Source: an uncultured Faecalibacterium sp. (GTDB lineage Bacteria; Bacillota; Clostridia; Oscillospirales; Ruminococcaceae). From it: a stretch of DNA of 46,381 nucleotides. Under the pieces are notes generated by a model. It was not told where the DNA came from. It ran no database searches and saw only the letters and a list, made by a program, of their open reading frames with translations. The stretch's first letter is position 1; every line of letters begins with the position of its first letter. Shown piece after piece: positions 32,677 through 40,394 of the stretch. A program made the translations under genes and the position numbers. The DNA lies in contig CALWZL010000001.1 of assembly GCA_944385995.1 (NCBI GenBank), forward strand, positions 1 through 46,381, in the 5' to 3' direction.

Positions 32677-33849
32677 ATGGGCACAACAGCAGAGAAACCC
32701 TGCCGCGGCCTGGTGCTGGCGGGCGGAGGCGCCCGGGGCAGCTATCAGATCGGGGTGTGGCGGGCGCTGAACGAGCTGGGCTGGACCGCCGGTGTGGTCA
32801 CCGGGACCAGTGTGGGCTGTCTGAACGGTGCCCTGTACGTCCTGGATGAATACGAAATGGCCCGGGATATGTGGCTTTCCATCCGCAGCGGGGATGTCAT
32901 GGGCCTGCCCGCCCCCGGCACCGGCCTGGGCGGCCTGGGAGAGGCGGTCCGGCAATTTGTGGCCGAAGGCGGCCTGGATGTCTCGCCGCTGGAAGGAATT
33001 GTCAGCCGGGTGCTGGACGAGGAGGCCCTGCGGGCGTCCCCGATCCGGTTCGGGCTGGTGACGGTGGAAAAGCGGGGTCTGAAACCCCGGGAACTGAGCC
33101 TGGAGGAAATCCCGGTGGGGAAGGTCCACGACTATCTGTTGGCGTCGTCGGCCTGCTTCCCGGCTCTGCGGGCCCGGAACATCGACGGGGTGGAGTATCT
33201 GGACGGCGGATACGCCGACAATATGCCCGCCGGCCTGGCGGCCCGGCTGGGGGCGGAAGAGCTGGTCTGCGTCGACCTGGAAGGGGTGGGCATCACCAAA
33301 CCCAACCGGACCGGTCTGCCCACCACCCTGATTCGGAGCCACTGGGAACTGGGGGACATCTTGAAATTCAACCCCGCTGTGGCCCGCCGGAATATGGAGA
33401 TTGGCTATTATGACACCATGCGGGCTTTTGGGCGGCTGCGGGGAGACGCCTACGCCGTGGCGCTGGCCGGCAGTGCCGGGGCGGCGGCGGAATTCCGGGC
33501 CCGGCTTGACCCACTGCGGGACCTGGTCAAAGAGCGCTGGCCCGCCGCCCATATTCCCGCGGTGCTGACGCTGGCCCTGGCTGACCTGCAGGATCAGCCC
33601 CTGGCCCCGCTGGAGGCCGCCGCTGAAGATGCCGGTGTGGAGCCCACCCGGCTGTACACGGTGGAGTCTCTGGGAGAGGCGTTCCTTGCCGCCTGTGACG
33701 GGGAACGGCTGGCTGCCTTTGATCCGCTGTTTGATGGAACCGGAAACGGTGCGCTGGCTGCCCGGGCCGCCCTGCTTCCGCATTTGTTTTTGCAGGCCCT
33801 TGTCCGCCGGGCGCTGACGGGGCCGTTGGTACCGGAGGTGATCGCATGA
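32677..33849 (+). CDS. Patatin-like phospholipase
   Basis: A 390-residue predicted lipid acyl hydrolase. The oxyanion loop GGGARGSYQ (16-24), the nucleophile elbow GTSVG with Ser45 and the DGGYADNMP motif with Asp176 give the full patatin dyad. A C-terminal region of about 170 residues follows the core; no signal peptide or membrane helix is seen, so it is likely cytoplasmic. GGAGGAGGG precedes the ATG at 32677; an ATG at 32650 in the same frame has a poorer site. Its stop overlaps the start of the Enzyme I-like gene as ATGA. Confidence 0.9.
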   Translation: MGTTAEKPCRGLVLAGGGARGSYQIGVWRALNELGWTAGVVTGTSVGCLNGALYVLDEYEMARDMWLSIRSGDVMGLPAPGTGLGGLGEAVRQFVAEGGLDVSPLEGIVSRVLDEEALRASPIRFGLVTVEKRGLKPRELSLEEIPVGKVHDYLLASSACFPALRARNIDGVEYLDGGYADNMPAGLAARLGAEELVCVDLEGVGITKPNRTGLPTTLIRSHWELGDILKFNPAVARRNMEIGYYDTMRAFGRLRGDAYAVALAGSAGAAAEFRARLDPLRDLVKERWPAAHIPAVLTLALADLQDQPLAPLEAAAEDAGVEPTRLYTVESLGEAFLAACDGERLAAFDPLFDGTGNGALAARAALLPHLFLQALVRRALTGPLVPEVIA

Positions 33850-35501
33850 AAACATATCAGGGTGTATCGGTTTCGTCTGGTTTGGTGTTGGGTCAGGTGA
33901 GCTTAATCAGCAAGAGCAATCGGGACAGAACGTCCATCAACCGCAACCCCCAGAACCCGGAAAAAGAGATGCAGCTGCTGGAAGATGCGATCCGCACCGC
34001 CCAAAATGAGCTGGAATCCATGGCCAACCGGGCCGATGTCAGCGAGCAGGCCATCTTTTTGTTTCAGAGCATGCTGCTGGAGGACGACAGCTTTTTGAAT
34101 GAGGTCCACTCCTACATACAGGCGGGGACCGGCGCCGCCGAGGCCATCAACCGGGTGGGCCAGCGGTACGCCGACAAGCTCCTGGCCATGACCGAAAACA
34201 GTTATCTTCAGCTGCGGAATGTGGATATTCTGGACGCCACCCAGCGGGTCATCAATATCCTCTGCGACCGGCCCCGGATGCGCCTGACCCTGGATCACCC
34301 GGTGATTCTGGCGGCCGATCAGCTGATGCCCAGTGATTTGTTCAGCATTCCGGCGGGAATGATTCTGGGCATCATCACCTCGGAGGGCAGCACCTTCAGC
34401 CATGCGGCCATCATCGCCCGGGCCCGGAAGATCCCCAGCCTGGTGCAGGTGGGCCGGAATTTCCTGGACGACTGCGACGGCCGGATCGTGGTCCTGGACG
34501 CCGACGAGGGAGTCTGCATTCTGGACCCGGACGCCGACACCCGTCAGCAGATGGTGGCCCGCATCTGTGCCGGCCAGCGGGAGGAAGAGGGAGACGTGGA
34601 GACGCCTCTCCAGGACATGCCCTGCTGTACCCGGGACGGGGTGCCCTTTGAACTGCTGGCCAACTGCTTCGGCCCCGAGGACATCGACAGCGCCATCCAG
34701 TCGGGCGCCGCCGGTGTGGGCCTGCTGCGCAGCGACTACCAGATTCTGGCCGGGGATACCTTCGACGAACAGGAACAGTATTTCTATTATACCGCCTGCA
34801 TTGCGGCGGCCGGCGGCAAGCCCATCACCGTCCGCACCTTTGATTTTGGCTCGGACCGCACCCTCTCCAACGTCTATCGGGGGGACCAGTCGGCCCATCT
34901 GGGCATGCGGGGCATCCGCAGCAGTTTGCGCAGTCCCCGCAATTTTGAGGTCCAGATCCGGGCCCTGCTCCGGGCCGGCGCCCGGGGACCCCTGCGGATT
35001 GTGTTCCCCATGGTGACCAACGTGGAGGACTGGGACGAGGCCATGAAACTGGTGGCCCACTGCCGCCAGAACCTGGACGAGCGGGGCGTGCCCTATAAGA
35101 CCGACGTGCCCTTCGGGATTATGCTCAGCATCCCGGCGGCCTGCCTGACGGCCGACGATTTCGTCCGGCACGGGTGCGAATTCTTTGTCATCGGCACCAA
35201 CGACCTGACCCAGTACACCCACGCGGCCGGCCGTGAGGTCACCAGTGCCGAGCGGTACTTCCAGCCCACCAGCAAGGCCATGTACCGGCTGATTCGGATG
35301 ACGGTGGACGCCGCCGAGAGCGGCCATATTCCGGTCACCATCTGCGGCCTGGCCGTGGGCGACCCCTCCAACGCGGTGCAGTACCTCCACATGGGCCTGC
35401 ACAGCTTCTCGATGGGCCCCCAGAACCTTCTGAGCGTCAAGAAGGCCCTGCTGGAATCCGACGCCGTCCCCGACCGGGAAGGCCCGCCCCAGCAGAACTG
35501 A
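33846..35501 (+). CDS. Divergent PTS Enzyme I (PEP-protein phosphotransferase)
   Basis: A 551-residue homologue of Enzyme I, which passes phosphate from PEP to HPr. The phosphorylated His is kept (His186 in FSHAAIIAR), as are Arg in VRTFDFGSDR, IGTNDLTQY (Asp453) and Cys500. The metal ligand Glu of the MVE-x-PAA motif is Ser428 (MLSIPAA), the CGE motif reads CGL, and GGRTSH reads EGSTFSH. It may have weak or altered activity, or be the sole but divergent Enzyme I of the genome; the window cannot tell. GGAGG precedes the ATG, which overlaps the patatin stop. A strong terminator follows. Confidence 0.85.
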   Translation: MKTYQGVSVSSGLVLGQVSLISKSNRDRTSINRNPQNPEKEMQLLEDAIRTAQNELESMANRADVSEQAIFLFQSMLLEDDSFLNEVHSYIQAGTGAAEAINRVGQRYADKLLAMTENSYLQLRNVDILDATQRVINILCDRPRMRLTLDHPVILAADQLMPSDLFSIPAGMILGIITSEGSTFSHAAIIARARKIPSLVQVGRNFLDDCDGRIVVLDADEGVCILDPDADTRQQMVARICAGQREEEGDVETPLQDMPCCTRDGVPFELLANCFGPEDIDSAIQSGAAGVGLLRSDYQILAGDTFDEQEQYFYYTACIAAAGGKPITVRTFDFGSDRTLSNVYRGDQSAHLGMRGIRSSLRSPRNFEVQIRALLRAGARGPLRIVFPMVTNVEDWDEAMKLVAHCRQNLDERGVPYKTDVPFGIMLSIPAACLTADDFVRHGCEFFVIGTNDLTQYTHAAGREVTSAERYFQPTSKAMYRLIRMTVDAAESGHIPVTICGLAVGDPSNAVQYLHMGLHSFSMGPQNLLSVKKALLESDAVPDREGPPQQN

Positions 35502-35512
35502 ACCGAGATGCA

Positions 35513-35542
35513 AAAAAGCGCCCGCGGAAGCGGGCGCTTTTT
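35513..35542. terminator. Enzyme I-like gene terminator
   Basis: GCGCCCGC-GGAA-GCGGGCGC (35518-35537), a perfect 8-bp stem flanked by A6 and T5. Confidence 0.9.
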
Positions 35543-35584
35543 CTGTGGGCTCTGCCGGGGGACCGGAGAGGCGGGAAAACCCTC

Positions 35585-35614
35585 TGTACAAACCCGCCCC
35601 CAATCGTGTATAAT
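35585..35614 (+). promoter_or_regulatory. HAD hydrolase promoter
   Basis: TGTACA (35585-35590), 18 bases, TATAAT (35609-35614). Start near 35621, 27 bases before the gene. Confidence 0.6.
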
Positions 35615-35647
35615 CGGGGAAAACGGCAAGATTGCGGAGGGGAAAAG

Positions 35648-36295
35648 ATGAAATATCCGTACTGGATTTTTGATATGGACGGCACGCTGACCGACAGCAT
35701 GCCCATTTGGTCCGAGGTGCCCTATGAACTGGTCCGGGGCTTCGGCAAGACGCCGGCCCCCGACCTGGGCCGGGTGCTGCTGCCCATGAGCGCCTTTGAG
35801 ACGGCACAGTATCTGATTGCCACCTACGATCTGCCCCTGACCATCGACAGCTACACCCGGGCTGCGGTGGACGCGGTGGACCGGCTGTACAGGACGGTCA
35901 GCCTCAAGCCGGGGGTGGAACAGATGCTGGCCCGGCTGGATGAGGGCGGCGCCAGAATGTGCATTTGTTCGGCCACCTGGCAGTTTATGGTGGAGCGGGT
36001 GCTCCGGCGGCTGGGAATTCTGGACCGGTTCCAGTTTGTCTTGTCGGCCCAGGAGGGCAACACCAAGCATGAGCCCCGGGTGTTTTACCAGGCGCTGGAA
36101 CGGCTGGGCGGGCAGGACCCCGCCCAATGCGTGGTCTGTGAGGATGCCCTCTATGCGGCCCGCACCGCCCACGACGCCGGCTTTCAGGTGATTGGGGTGG
36201 CCGACGCCGCCAGCCAGCCCGACGAAGCCGCCATCCGGGCGGTGAGCAATCAGTTTTTGACCGGCTGGGAAAAGCTGGATTGGAGCCGCCTGTAA
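35648..36295 (+). CDS. HAD-superfamily phosphatase
   Basis: A 215-residue haloacid-dehalogenase-type hydrolase. Motif I is FDMDGTLTDS (Asp9, Asp11), followed by a helical cap of the beta-phosphoglucomutase type, motif II CICSAT (Ser/Thr), a Lys in NTKHEP and motif IV CVVCEDALYAARTAHDAGFQVIGV (Glu-Asp). It is probably a sugar-phosphate phosphatase or mutase, but the substrate cannot be read. GGAGGGG precedes the ATG at 35648. It ends 4 bases from the convergent LytTR gene. Confidence 0.9.
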   Translation: MKYPYWIFDMDGTLTDSMPIWSEVPYELVRGFGKTPAPDLGRVLLPMSAFETAQYLIATYDLPLTIDSYTRAAVDAVDRLYRTVSLKPGVEQMLARLDEGGARMCICSATWQFMVERVLRRLGILDRFQFVLSAQEGNTKHEPRVFYQALERLGGQDPAQCVVCEDALYAARTAHDAGFQVIGVADAASQPDEAAIRAVSNQFLTGWEKLDWSRL

Positions 36296-36299
36296 CGGC

Positions 36300-37043
36300 T
36301 CAGGACTCGGATGTCTTGCAGCGCCAGGCCAGAAGGGCCTGACGGACCCGCTCGGCCCGGCCCTGGGGCATGGGAAGGCGGGCGCCCGAGGCCATCTGAA
36401 CTTCGCCGGGGGTCAGCAGACGGACTTCGGCCAGATTGACCAGGTAGGACCGGTGGGTCTGGACAAACCGCCCGTCGGCCAGCAGCGGGGTGGCCAGCCG
36501 CAGAAAGGGCACCCGCTGGGACAGGGAGGCCACCGCTTCCCCGCTGGTGAGATGAAAATGGACGATGTGCTGGGTACACTCAATGTATTCGATCTGTGCA
36601 AAGGGCAGTACCCGCAGCCCGGCCGCCGTGGGCAGGGTCAGAGCGGGGCCGTATTCCGGCTCCACGGCGCGGTTGAGGAGGGCGGCCACCGCTTCATACC
36701 GGGGCGGGCAGAGAAGGTACTGCATGGCGTCGGCCCGGTAGGCATAATAGGCCCAGGCCGGGGTCCGGGCTGCAAAGGCCAGAGGGGCGCGCCGCCCCCG
36801 CCGGCGCAGTTCCATGGCGGCTTCCAGGCCGGCCGGAAGGGGCCCGCCGGGCTGGCCCCACAGTTCGATCAGATACAGCTGGTAGCGGGCAGATTCTGCA
36901 TCCCGCGCCAGCAGGGCCGCGGGGGTGTCCAGAGGCTCTACAAGACAGCCGTCGGCCCGCCGCGCAAAGTAGTCCTCGCAGTGCCGCTGGAGCGCTGCGC
37001 GCAGAGAGGGATCTTCTGCGCAGACTGCGATATGAAAAATCAT
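36300..37043 (-). CDS. LytTR-family regulator with degenerate receiver
   Basis: A 247-residue regulator: receiver-like fold (1-125) and LytTR DNA-binding domain (about 137-240, with IEYIECTQHIVHFHL and RFVQTHRSYLVNL). The acidic pair Glu10-Asp11 is present, but the phosphoacceptor position is Glu60 (LYLIEL for the usual LDI) and the conserved Lys is Cys112 (YLLCPP). Phosphorylation is therefore unlikely, and Glu may mimic the active state. AGGAGG precedes the ATG at 37043. It is divergent from the glycosyltransferase gene, with only 69 bases between them, and no histidine kinase is adjacent. Confidence 0.85.
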   Translation of the reverse strand: MIFHIAVCAEDPSLRAALQRHCEDYFARRADGCLVEPLDTPAALLARDAESARYQLYLIELWGQPGGPLPAGLEAAMELRRRGRRAPLAFAARTPAWAYYAYRADAMQYLLCPPRYEAVAALLNRAVEPEYGPALTLPTAAGLRVLPFAQIEYIECTQHIVHFHLTSGEAVASLSQRVPFLRLATPLLADGRFVQTHRSYLVNLAEVRLLTPGEVQMASGARLPMPQGRAERVRQALLAWRCKTSES

Positions 37044-37112
37044 CAAATGACCTCCTGACACCCAAACGGTGCAGACACGATACACAAAAAAGAGAAGGGA
37101 AGGTGTGCGCTG

Positions 37113-38138
37113 ATGTCGGATCAACCGCTGGTCAGCATCATTTTGCCGGTTTACAACGCCAAAAACCACATTGCCCGCTGCATTGAGAGCATCCGGGCCC
37201 AGACCTATCAAAACATCCAGATCATCATCCTGAACGACGGGTCCCGGGATATCAGCCTGCCGGTCTGCGAGATGTACCGGAAGGTGGACCGGCGGATTCT
37301 GCTGGTGGACAAGGACAATTCGGGGGTGTCGGACACCCGGAATCTGGGCCTGCGGCTGGCGGAGGGGAAATATATCCAGTTTGTGGACAGCGACGACTAT
37401 ATCGACCCCGACTACACCGAACATCTGGTCACCGCCGCTGAGGAACACAGCGCCGACCTGGTGATTGCGCCCTACAAGATGGTGATCCCCCGGGAGATGT
37501 CCTCGGGCCGGCGCTTGCAGGAAAAGCTGTCCGCCCTGCTGCCGGGGGAGGAGGAAGAACCCCAGGACCTGCCGCAAGAGGAACCCGAAGTCCGGGTCTA
37601 TAACTTCCTGCCCAGGGGCCTTTTGGACACCGAGGGCTTTGCGATGCACCTGATGGACAAGCCTGCCTCCTACTACTACAGCGTTCTCTGGAACAAGCTG
37701 TACCGGCGGGAGATTCTGGACAGCCACGAGATCTTTTTTGCCAGCCAGATCCACTGGTCGGAGGATTTGGTGTTCAACCTCCAGTATATCCAGTACGCCC
37801 GCCGCTTCTACGCCATCGATCAGCCGGGCTACTACTATGTCCAGAACCCCCAGAGCATTGTCCACACCCAGGTGAACCCGGCGGCCATCGTCAAGATGAA
37901 GACCACCGTCTTTCCCTATTACAAGGCCCTGTATGAAAAGCTGGGCCTGTACGAGGAGAACAAGGCGGCCATCCGGCGGTATCTGGTGGATATCTCCGAG
38001 AGCAACCTGCCCAGCGGGCCGCTGGAAGATGTGGTGTCGGGCGCCATGGAAAAGTGGGACACCCTGACCACCGAGGCCGCCAACGCTCTCGGGGCCGCCG
38101 CAGCCCAAAAGCATCCGTCCGGCCCGCCGGAGTCCTGA
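37113..38138 (+). CDS. Family 2 glycosyltransferase
   Basis: A 341-residue GT-A enzyme with VSIILPVYNAKNHIARCIESI at the start, IILNDGS, VSDTRNLGL and the metal-binding FVDSDDYIDPDY (about 90-101). The region 125-180 is an acidic insert. No membrane segment is seen, so it is probably a cytoplasmic transferase for surface glycans; donor and acceptor are unknown. A weak GGAAGG precedes the ATG. It lies back to back with the LytTR regulator, which may control it. A terminator follows. Confidence 0.9.
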   Translation: MSDQPLVSIILPVYNAKNHIARCIESIRAQTYQNIQIIILNDGSRDISLPVCEMYRKVDRRILLVDKDNSGVSDTRNLGLRLAEGKYIQFVDSDDYIDPDYTEHLVTAAEEHSADLVIAPYKMVIPREMSSGRRLQEKLSALLPGEEEEPQDLPQEEPEVRVYNFLPRGLLDTEGFAMHLMDKPASYYYSVLWNKLYRREILDSHEIFFASQIHWSEDLVFNLQYIQYARRFYAIDQPGYYYVQNPQSIVHTQVNPAAIVKMKTTVFPYYKALYEKLGLYEENKAAIRRYLVDISESNLPSGPLEDVVSGAMEKWDTLTTEAANALGAAAAQKHPSGPPES

Positions 38139-38156
38139 CCGCGGTTCTTTGGATGA

Positions 38157-38198
38157 AAAGTGCCTCCCGCCCGGTTCAGCCGGGATGGGAGGCTTTTT
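38157..38198. terminator. Bidirectional terminator
   Basis: GCCTCCC (38162-38168) pairs with GGGAGGC (38187-38193) around an inner CCCGG/CCGGG stem, with A4 before and T5 after. It separates the convergent glycosyltransferase and aminopeptidase genes. Confidence 0.82.
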
Positions 38199-38230
38199 GT
38201 TTGGGTGAATTCAGGAAACCGCGGCGCGGC

Positions 38231-40024
38231 TCAGGCGCCGATGGCGGCACACTTGCGGGCCAGCCAGTCCCGCTCCTCGTCGTTCAGGCGGGGAGCCAGC
38301 AGCTCAAAGACATGGCGGTGATAGCTGTTCAGCCAGTCCAGCTGATCCCGGGTCAAGACGCCGGGAACGATGGGGGAGGTGGCGATGGGCACCCAGGTCA
38401 GGGGCTCGAAGCAGAGGAAATGGCCGTACTGATTGGTGGTCTTGTCGCGGCATTCCAGTTCGTTTTCGATGCGGATGCCCAGCCGGCCGCCCTCGTAGAC
38501 GCCCGGTTCGTCGGTGATGACCATCCCCGGCTCAAAGACCACCTGGTTGCGGCCGTTGAGGCTGTGGGGACCTTCGTGGACGTTGCCCACAAAGCTGACA
38601 CTGTGGCCGGTGCCGCAGCGGTAATTGATGAGGTGCCGCCACAGGGGTTCCCGGGCGATGGTGTCCAGCATCTGGCCGGTGCAGTAGTCCAGCCAGACTG
38701 CCCTGGCGATGTCGATGTGGCTCTGAAGGGTCCAGGTGTAGCACAGCCGCTCCTCCTCGGTCAGGGGGCCCAGGGGATAGGTGCGGGTGATGTCGGTGGT
38801 GCCGTCCATGTAGGTGCCGCCGCAGTCCACCAGCAAAAAGCCCTTCCGCTCCAGGACGGCGTGGTCGGCCTCGGTGGCGTGGTAGTGCATCATGGCCGCA
38901 TTGGCGCCGTAGGCTGCAATGGTGCCGAAGCTCTCCACCAGGAACTTGTCCTGGGCGCTGCGGTACTTGTGGAGGATTTCGTCCACCGTCAGCTCGGTGA
39001 GGGTCTCGCCGGCCTCCAGCCGCTCCTCCAGTTCCTTCTGGAACCGGACCATGGCCACGGCGTCCCGGATGTGGCATTCCCGGGTGTGGGCCAGCTCGGT
39101 CTCGTTCTTGATGCCCTTCATGGGCAGCAGGGGATCGGACAGGGCCTTGACGGTGAAGTTCTGGTTGGCTTCCAGGGTGCTGTAAATGGCATAGTTCACC
39201 GAATCAGGGTCGGCCAGAACGGTTTCGGCCTGGCTGCAGCCGGCCAGGAAGGACAGAACCGCGTCATACCCGGCCAGACAGACGCCGTCGGCTTCCAGGG
39301 CCTGGGCAGCCTCGGGGGCCAGACGGTCGGTGTTGATGAACAGCACCGCCTCGGTCTGGGTCACAAAGCAGTAGGCCATGGCGTAGGGGGTGCAGGCAAT
39401 GTCCATGGCCCGCAGGTTGAGCAGCCAGGCCAGGTTGTCCAGCTTGCCCACCATCTGGGCGGTGCAGCCCAGTTCGGTGAGCTTGGCCCGCAGCCGGGCC
39501 AGCTTTTCGGCGGGGGTGGCGCCTGCGTATTCAGCAGGCAGCAGCCAGGCCGGGGTGGCCGGCAGGGCGGGACGGCCCTCCGTCCACAGCTGGTCCTCCA
39601 GGTTGTAGGTGCGGACCTCCACACCCTTGGGGTCCAGCACCTTTTGCAGGCCCCGGACCAGCTTACAGGAGGCGGTGAGGCCGCACAGGCCCAGCACCTG
39701 GCCCTCGGTCAGGGCGTCGGCACAGTAGGCCTCCACGGTGGGAACCCCCGGCTCTCCCATCCGCATCAGCTGGATTTCGGTGCCGGCCAGCTGCTTTTCG
39801 GCCTGGACAAAGAACCGGCCGTCCACCCAGAGGGCGCTGGCGGTCAGGGTGACCACCAGGGTGGAGTTCTCTCCGGTGAAGCCGGAAAAATATTCCCGGC
39901 TGTTATAATGAGCCGGCAGATACTCGCTGGAATGCGGGTCGCCGGTGGGAATCAGATAAGCCTGGCAGCCTGCCTCCTCCATGGCCTGGCGGAGAGCGGC
40001 AAGCCGTTTGCTGATGGTAGACAT
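38231..40024 (-). CDS. Xaa-Pro aminopeptidase (long, XPNPEP1-like)
   Basis: A 597-residue M24B metallopeptidase that removes N-terminal residues before proline. Three domains are expected: two creatinase-like N-terminal domains and a C-terminal pita-bread domain. Metal-ligand regions are LLVDCGGTYMDGTTDITRT (Asp, Asp), TGHSVSF (His), DEPGVYEGGRLGIRIENEL (Glu) and the last Glu. The length fits the long eukaryote-like class rather than the 440-residue PepP class. AGAAGG precedes the ATG. It is monocistronic with its own promoter at 40102-40130. Confidence 0.94.
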   Translation of the reverse strand: MSTISKRLAALRQAMEEAGCQAYLIPTGDPHSSEYLPAHYNSREYFSGFTGENSTLVVTLTASALWVDGRFFVQAEKQLAGTEIQLMRMGEPGVPTVEAYCADALTEGQVLGLCGLTASCKLVRGLQKVLDPKGVEVRTYNLEDQLWTEGRPALPATPAWLLPAEYAGATPAEKLARLRAKLTELGCTAQMVGKLDNLAWLLNLRAMDIACTPYAMAYCFVTQTEAVLFINTDRLAPEAAQALEADGVCLAGYDAVLSFLAGCSQAETVLADPDSVNYAIYSTLEANQNFTVKALSDPLLPMKGIKNETELAHTRECHIRDAVAMVRFQKELEERLEAGETLTELTVDEILHKYRSAQDKFLVESFGTIAAYGANAAMMHYHATEADHAVLERKGFLLVDCGGTYMDGTTDITRTYPLGPLTEEERLCYTWTLQSHIDIARAVWLDYCTGQMLDTIAREPLWRHLINYRCGTGHSVSFVGNVHEGPHSLNGRNQVVFEPGMVITDEPGVYEGGRLGIRIENELECRDKTTNQYGHFLCFEPLTWVPIATSPIVPGVLTRDQLDWLNSYHRHVFELLAPRLNDEERDWLARKCAAIGA

Positions 40025-40101
40025 AGAAAAAAGCCTTCTTTCTGCAAGGAAAGTCCTGCCGGGAACGGTGCCCGGCGGCGTCGATGTGCGCTTGCCTTCC
40101 T

Positions 40102-40130
40102 ATTGTAGCATCCCGGCGGACAGAATGCAA
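40102..40130 (-). promoter_or_regulatory. Aminopeptidase promoter
   Basis: On the minus strand TTGCAT (40125-40130), 17-base spacer and TACAAT (40102-40107) preceded by TGC, an extended -10. Confidence 0.68.
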
Positions 40131-40198
40131 ACCCTTTGCCCGGTCTCAGAAAATTTACAAAAAATTCCGCAAATCGCCGTTTCGGCCATTGACAGGTT

Positions 40199-40207
40199 TG
40201 TTATAAT
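40199..40207 (+). promoter_or_regulatory. Extended -10 promoter of the metallochaperone genes
   Basis: TGTTATAAT; the best -35 is TTTCGG at 40180-40185 with a 16-base spacer. A TTGACA at 40189 is too close to be its -35. Confidence 0.55.
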
Positions 40208-40213
40208 AAAGGT

Positions 40214-40394
40214 GTATGAAGTTCGCGGAGTCAGGGAATTTCGGACAGGCTGCCGGCGCCGCCGGCCAGGGCGCAAAAAGCCCGCCTGCCGCCGCTGGCA
40301 GAGGGCCGCACAGACTGCGCCCTCCCGGGCAGGACCTGCGCTCCGTTGTCCTGCAAGATTTGTGTGAGAAGAAGAAAACGAGGCAATAAACATC
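40214..40394 (+). other. Long GC-rich leader of the metallochaperone mRNA
   Basis: About 180 untranslated bases with several small hairpins: GCCGGC-GCC-GCCGGC, GGGC/GCCC, CTGCC/GGCAG and CAGGACCTG. A regulatory role (metal or cofactor sensing) is possible but not shown; I could not match a known riboswitch. The ribosome site before 40395 (GAGG, 13 bases away) is weak. Confidence 0.4.

Noticed and set aside
33846-35501. Enzyme I-like gene as a pseudogene
   Set aside because: The frame is intact over 551 codons with a good ribosome site and a preserved phospho-His; substitutions are specific rather than general decay.
37044-38114. An N-terminal extension of the LytTR regulator through the glycosyltransferase gene
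   Set aside because: The extension is antisense to a clear GT2 protein; AGGAGG before the ATG at 37043 gives the proper receiver start.
40189-40207. TTGACA followed by TATAAT as a promoter
   Set aside because: The spacing is only 7 bases; TATAAT is better explained as an extended -10.
40225-40360. Possible cobalamin riboswitch in the metallochaperone leader (AGGGAA and CAGGACCTGC strings)
   Set aside because: The B12-box and the CCGCCACTG core are not found; isolated matches are expected in GC-rich DNA.
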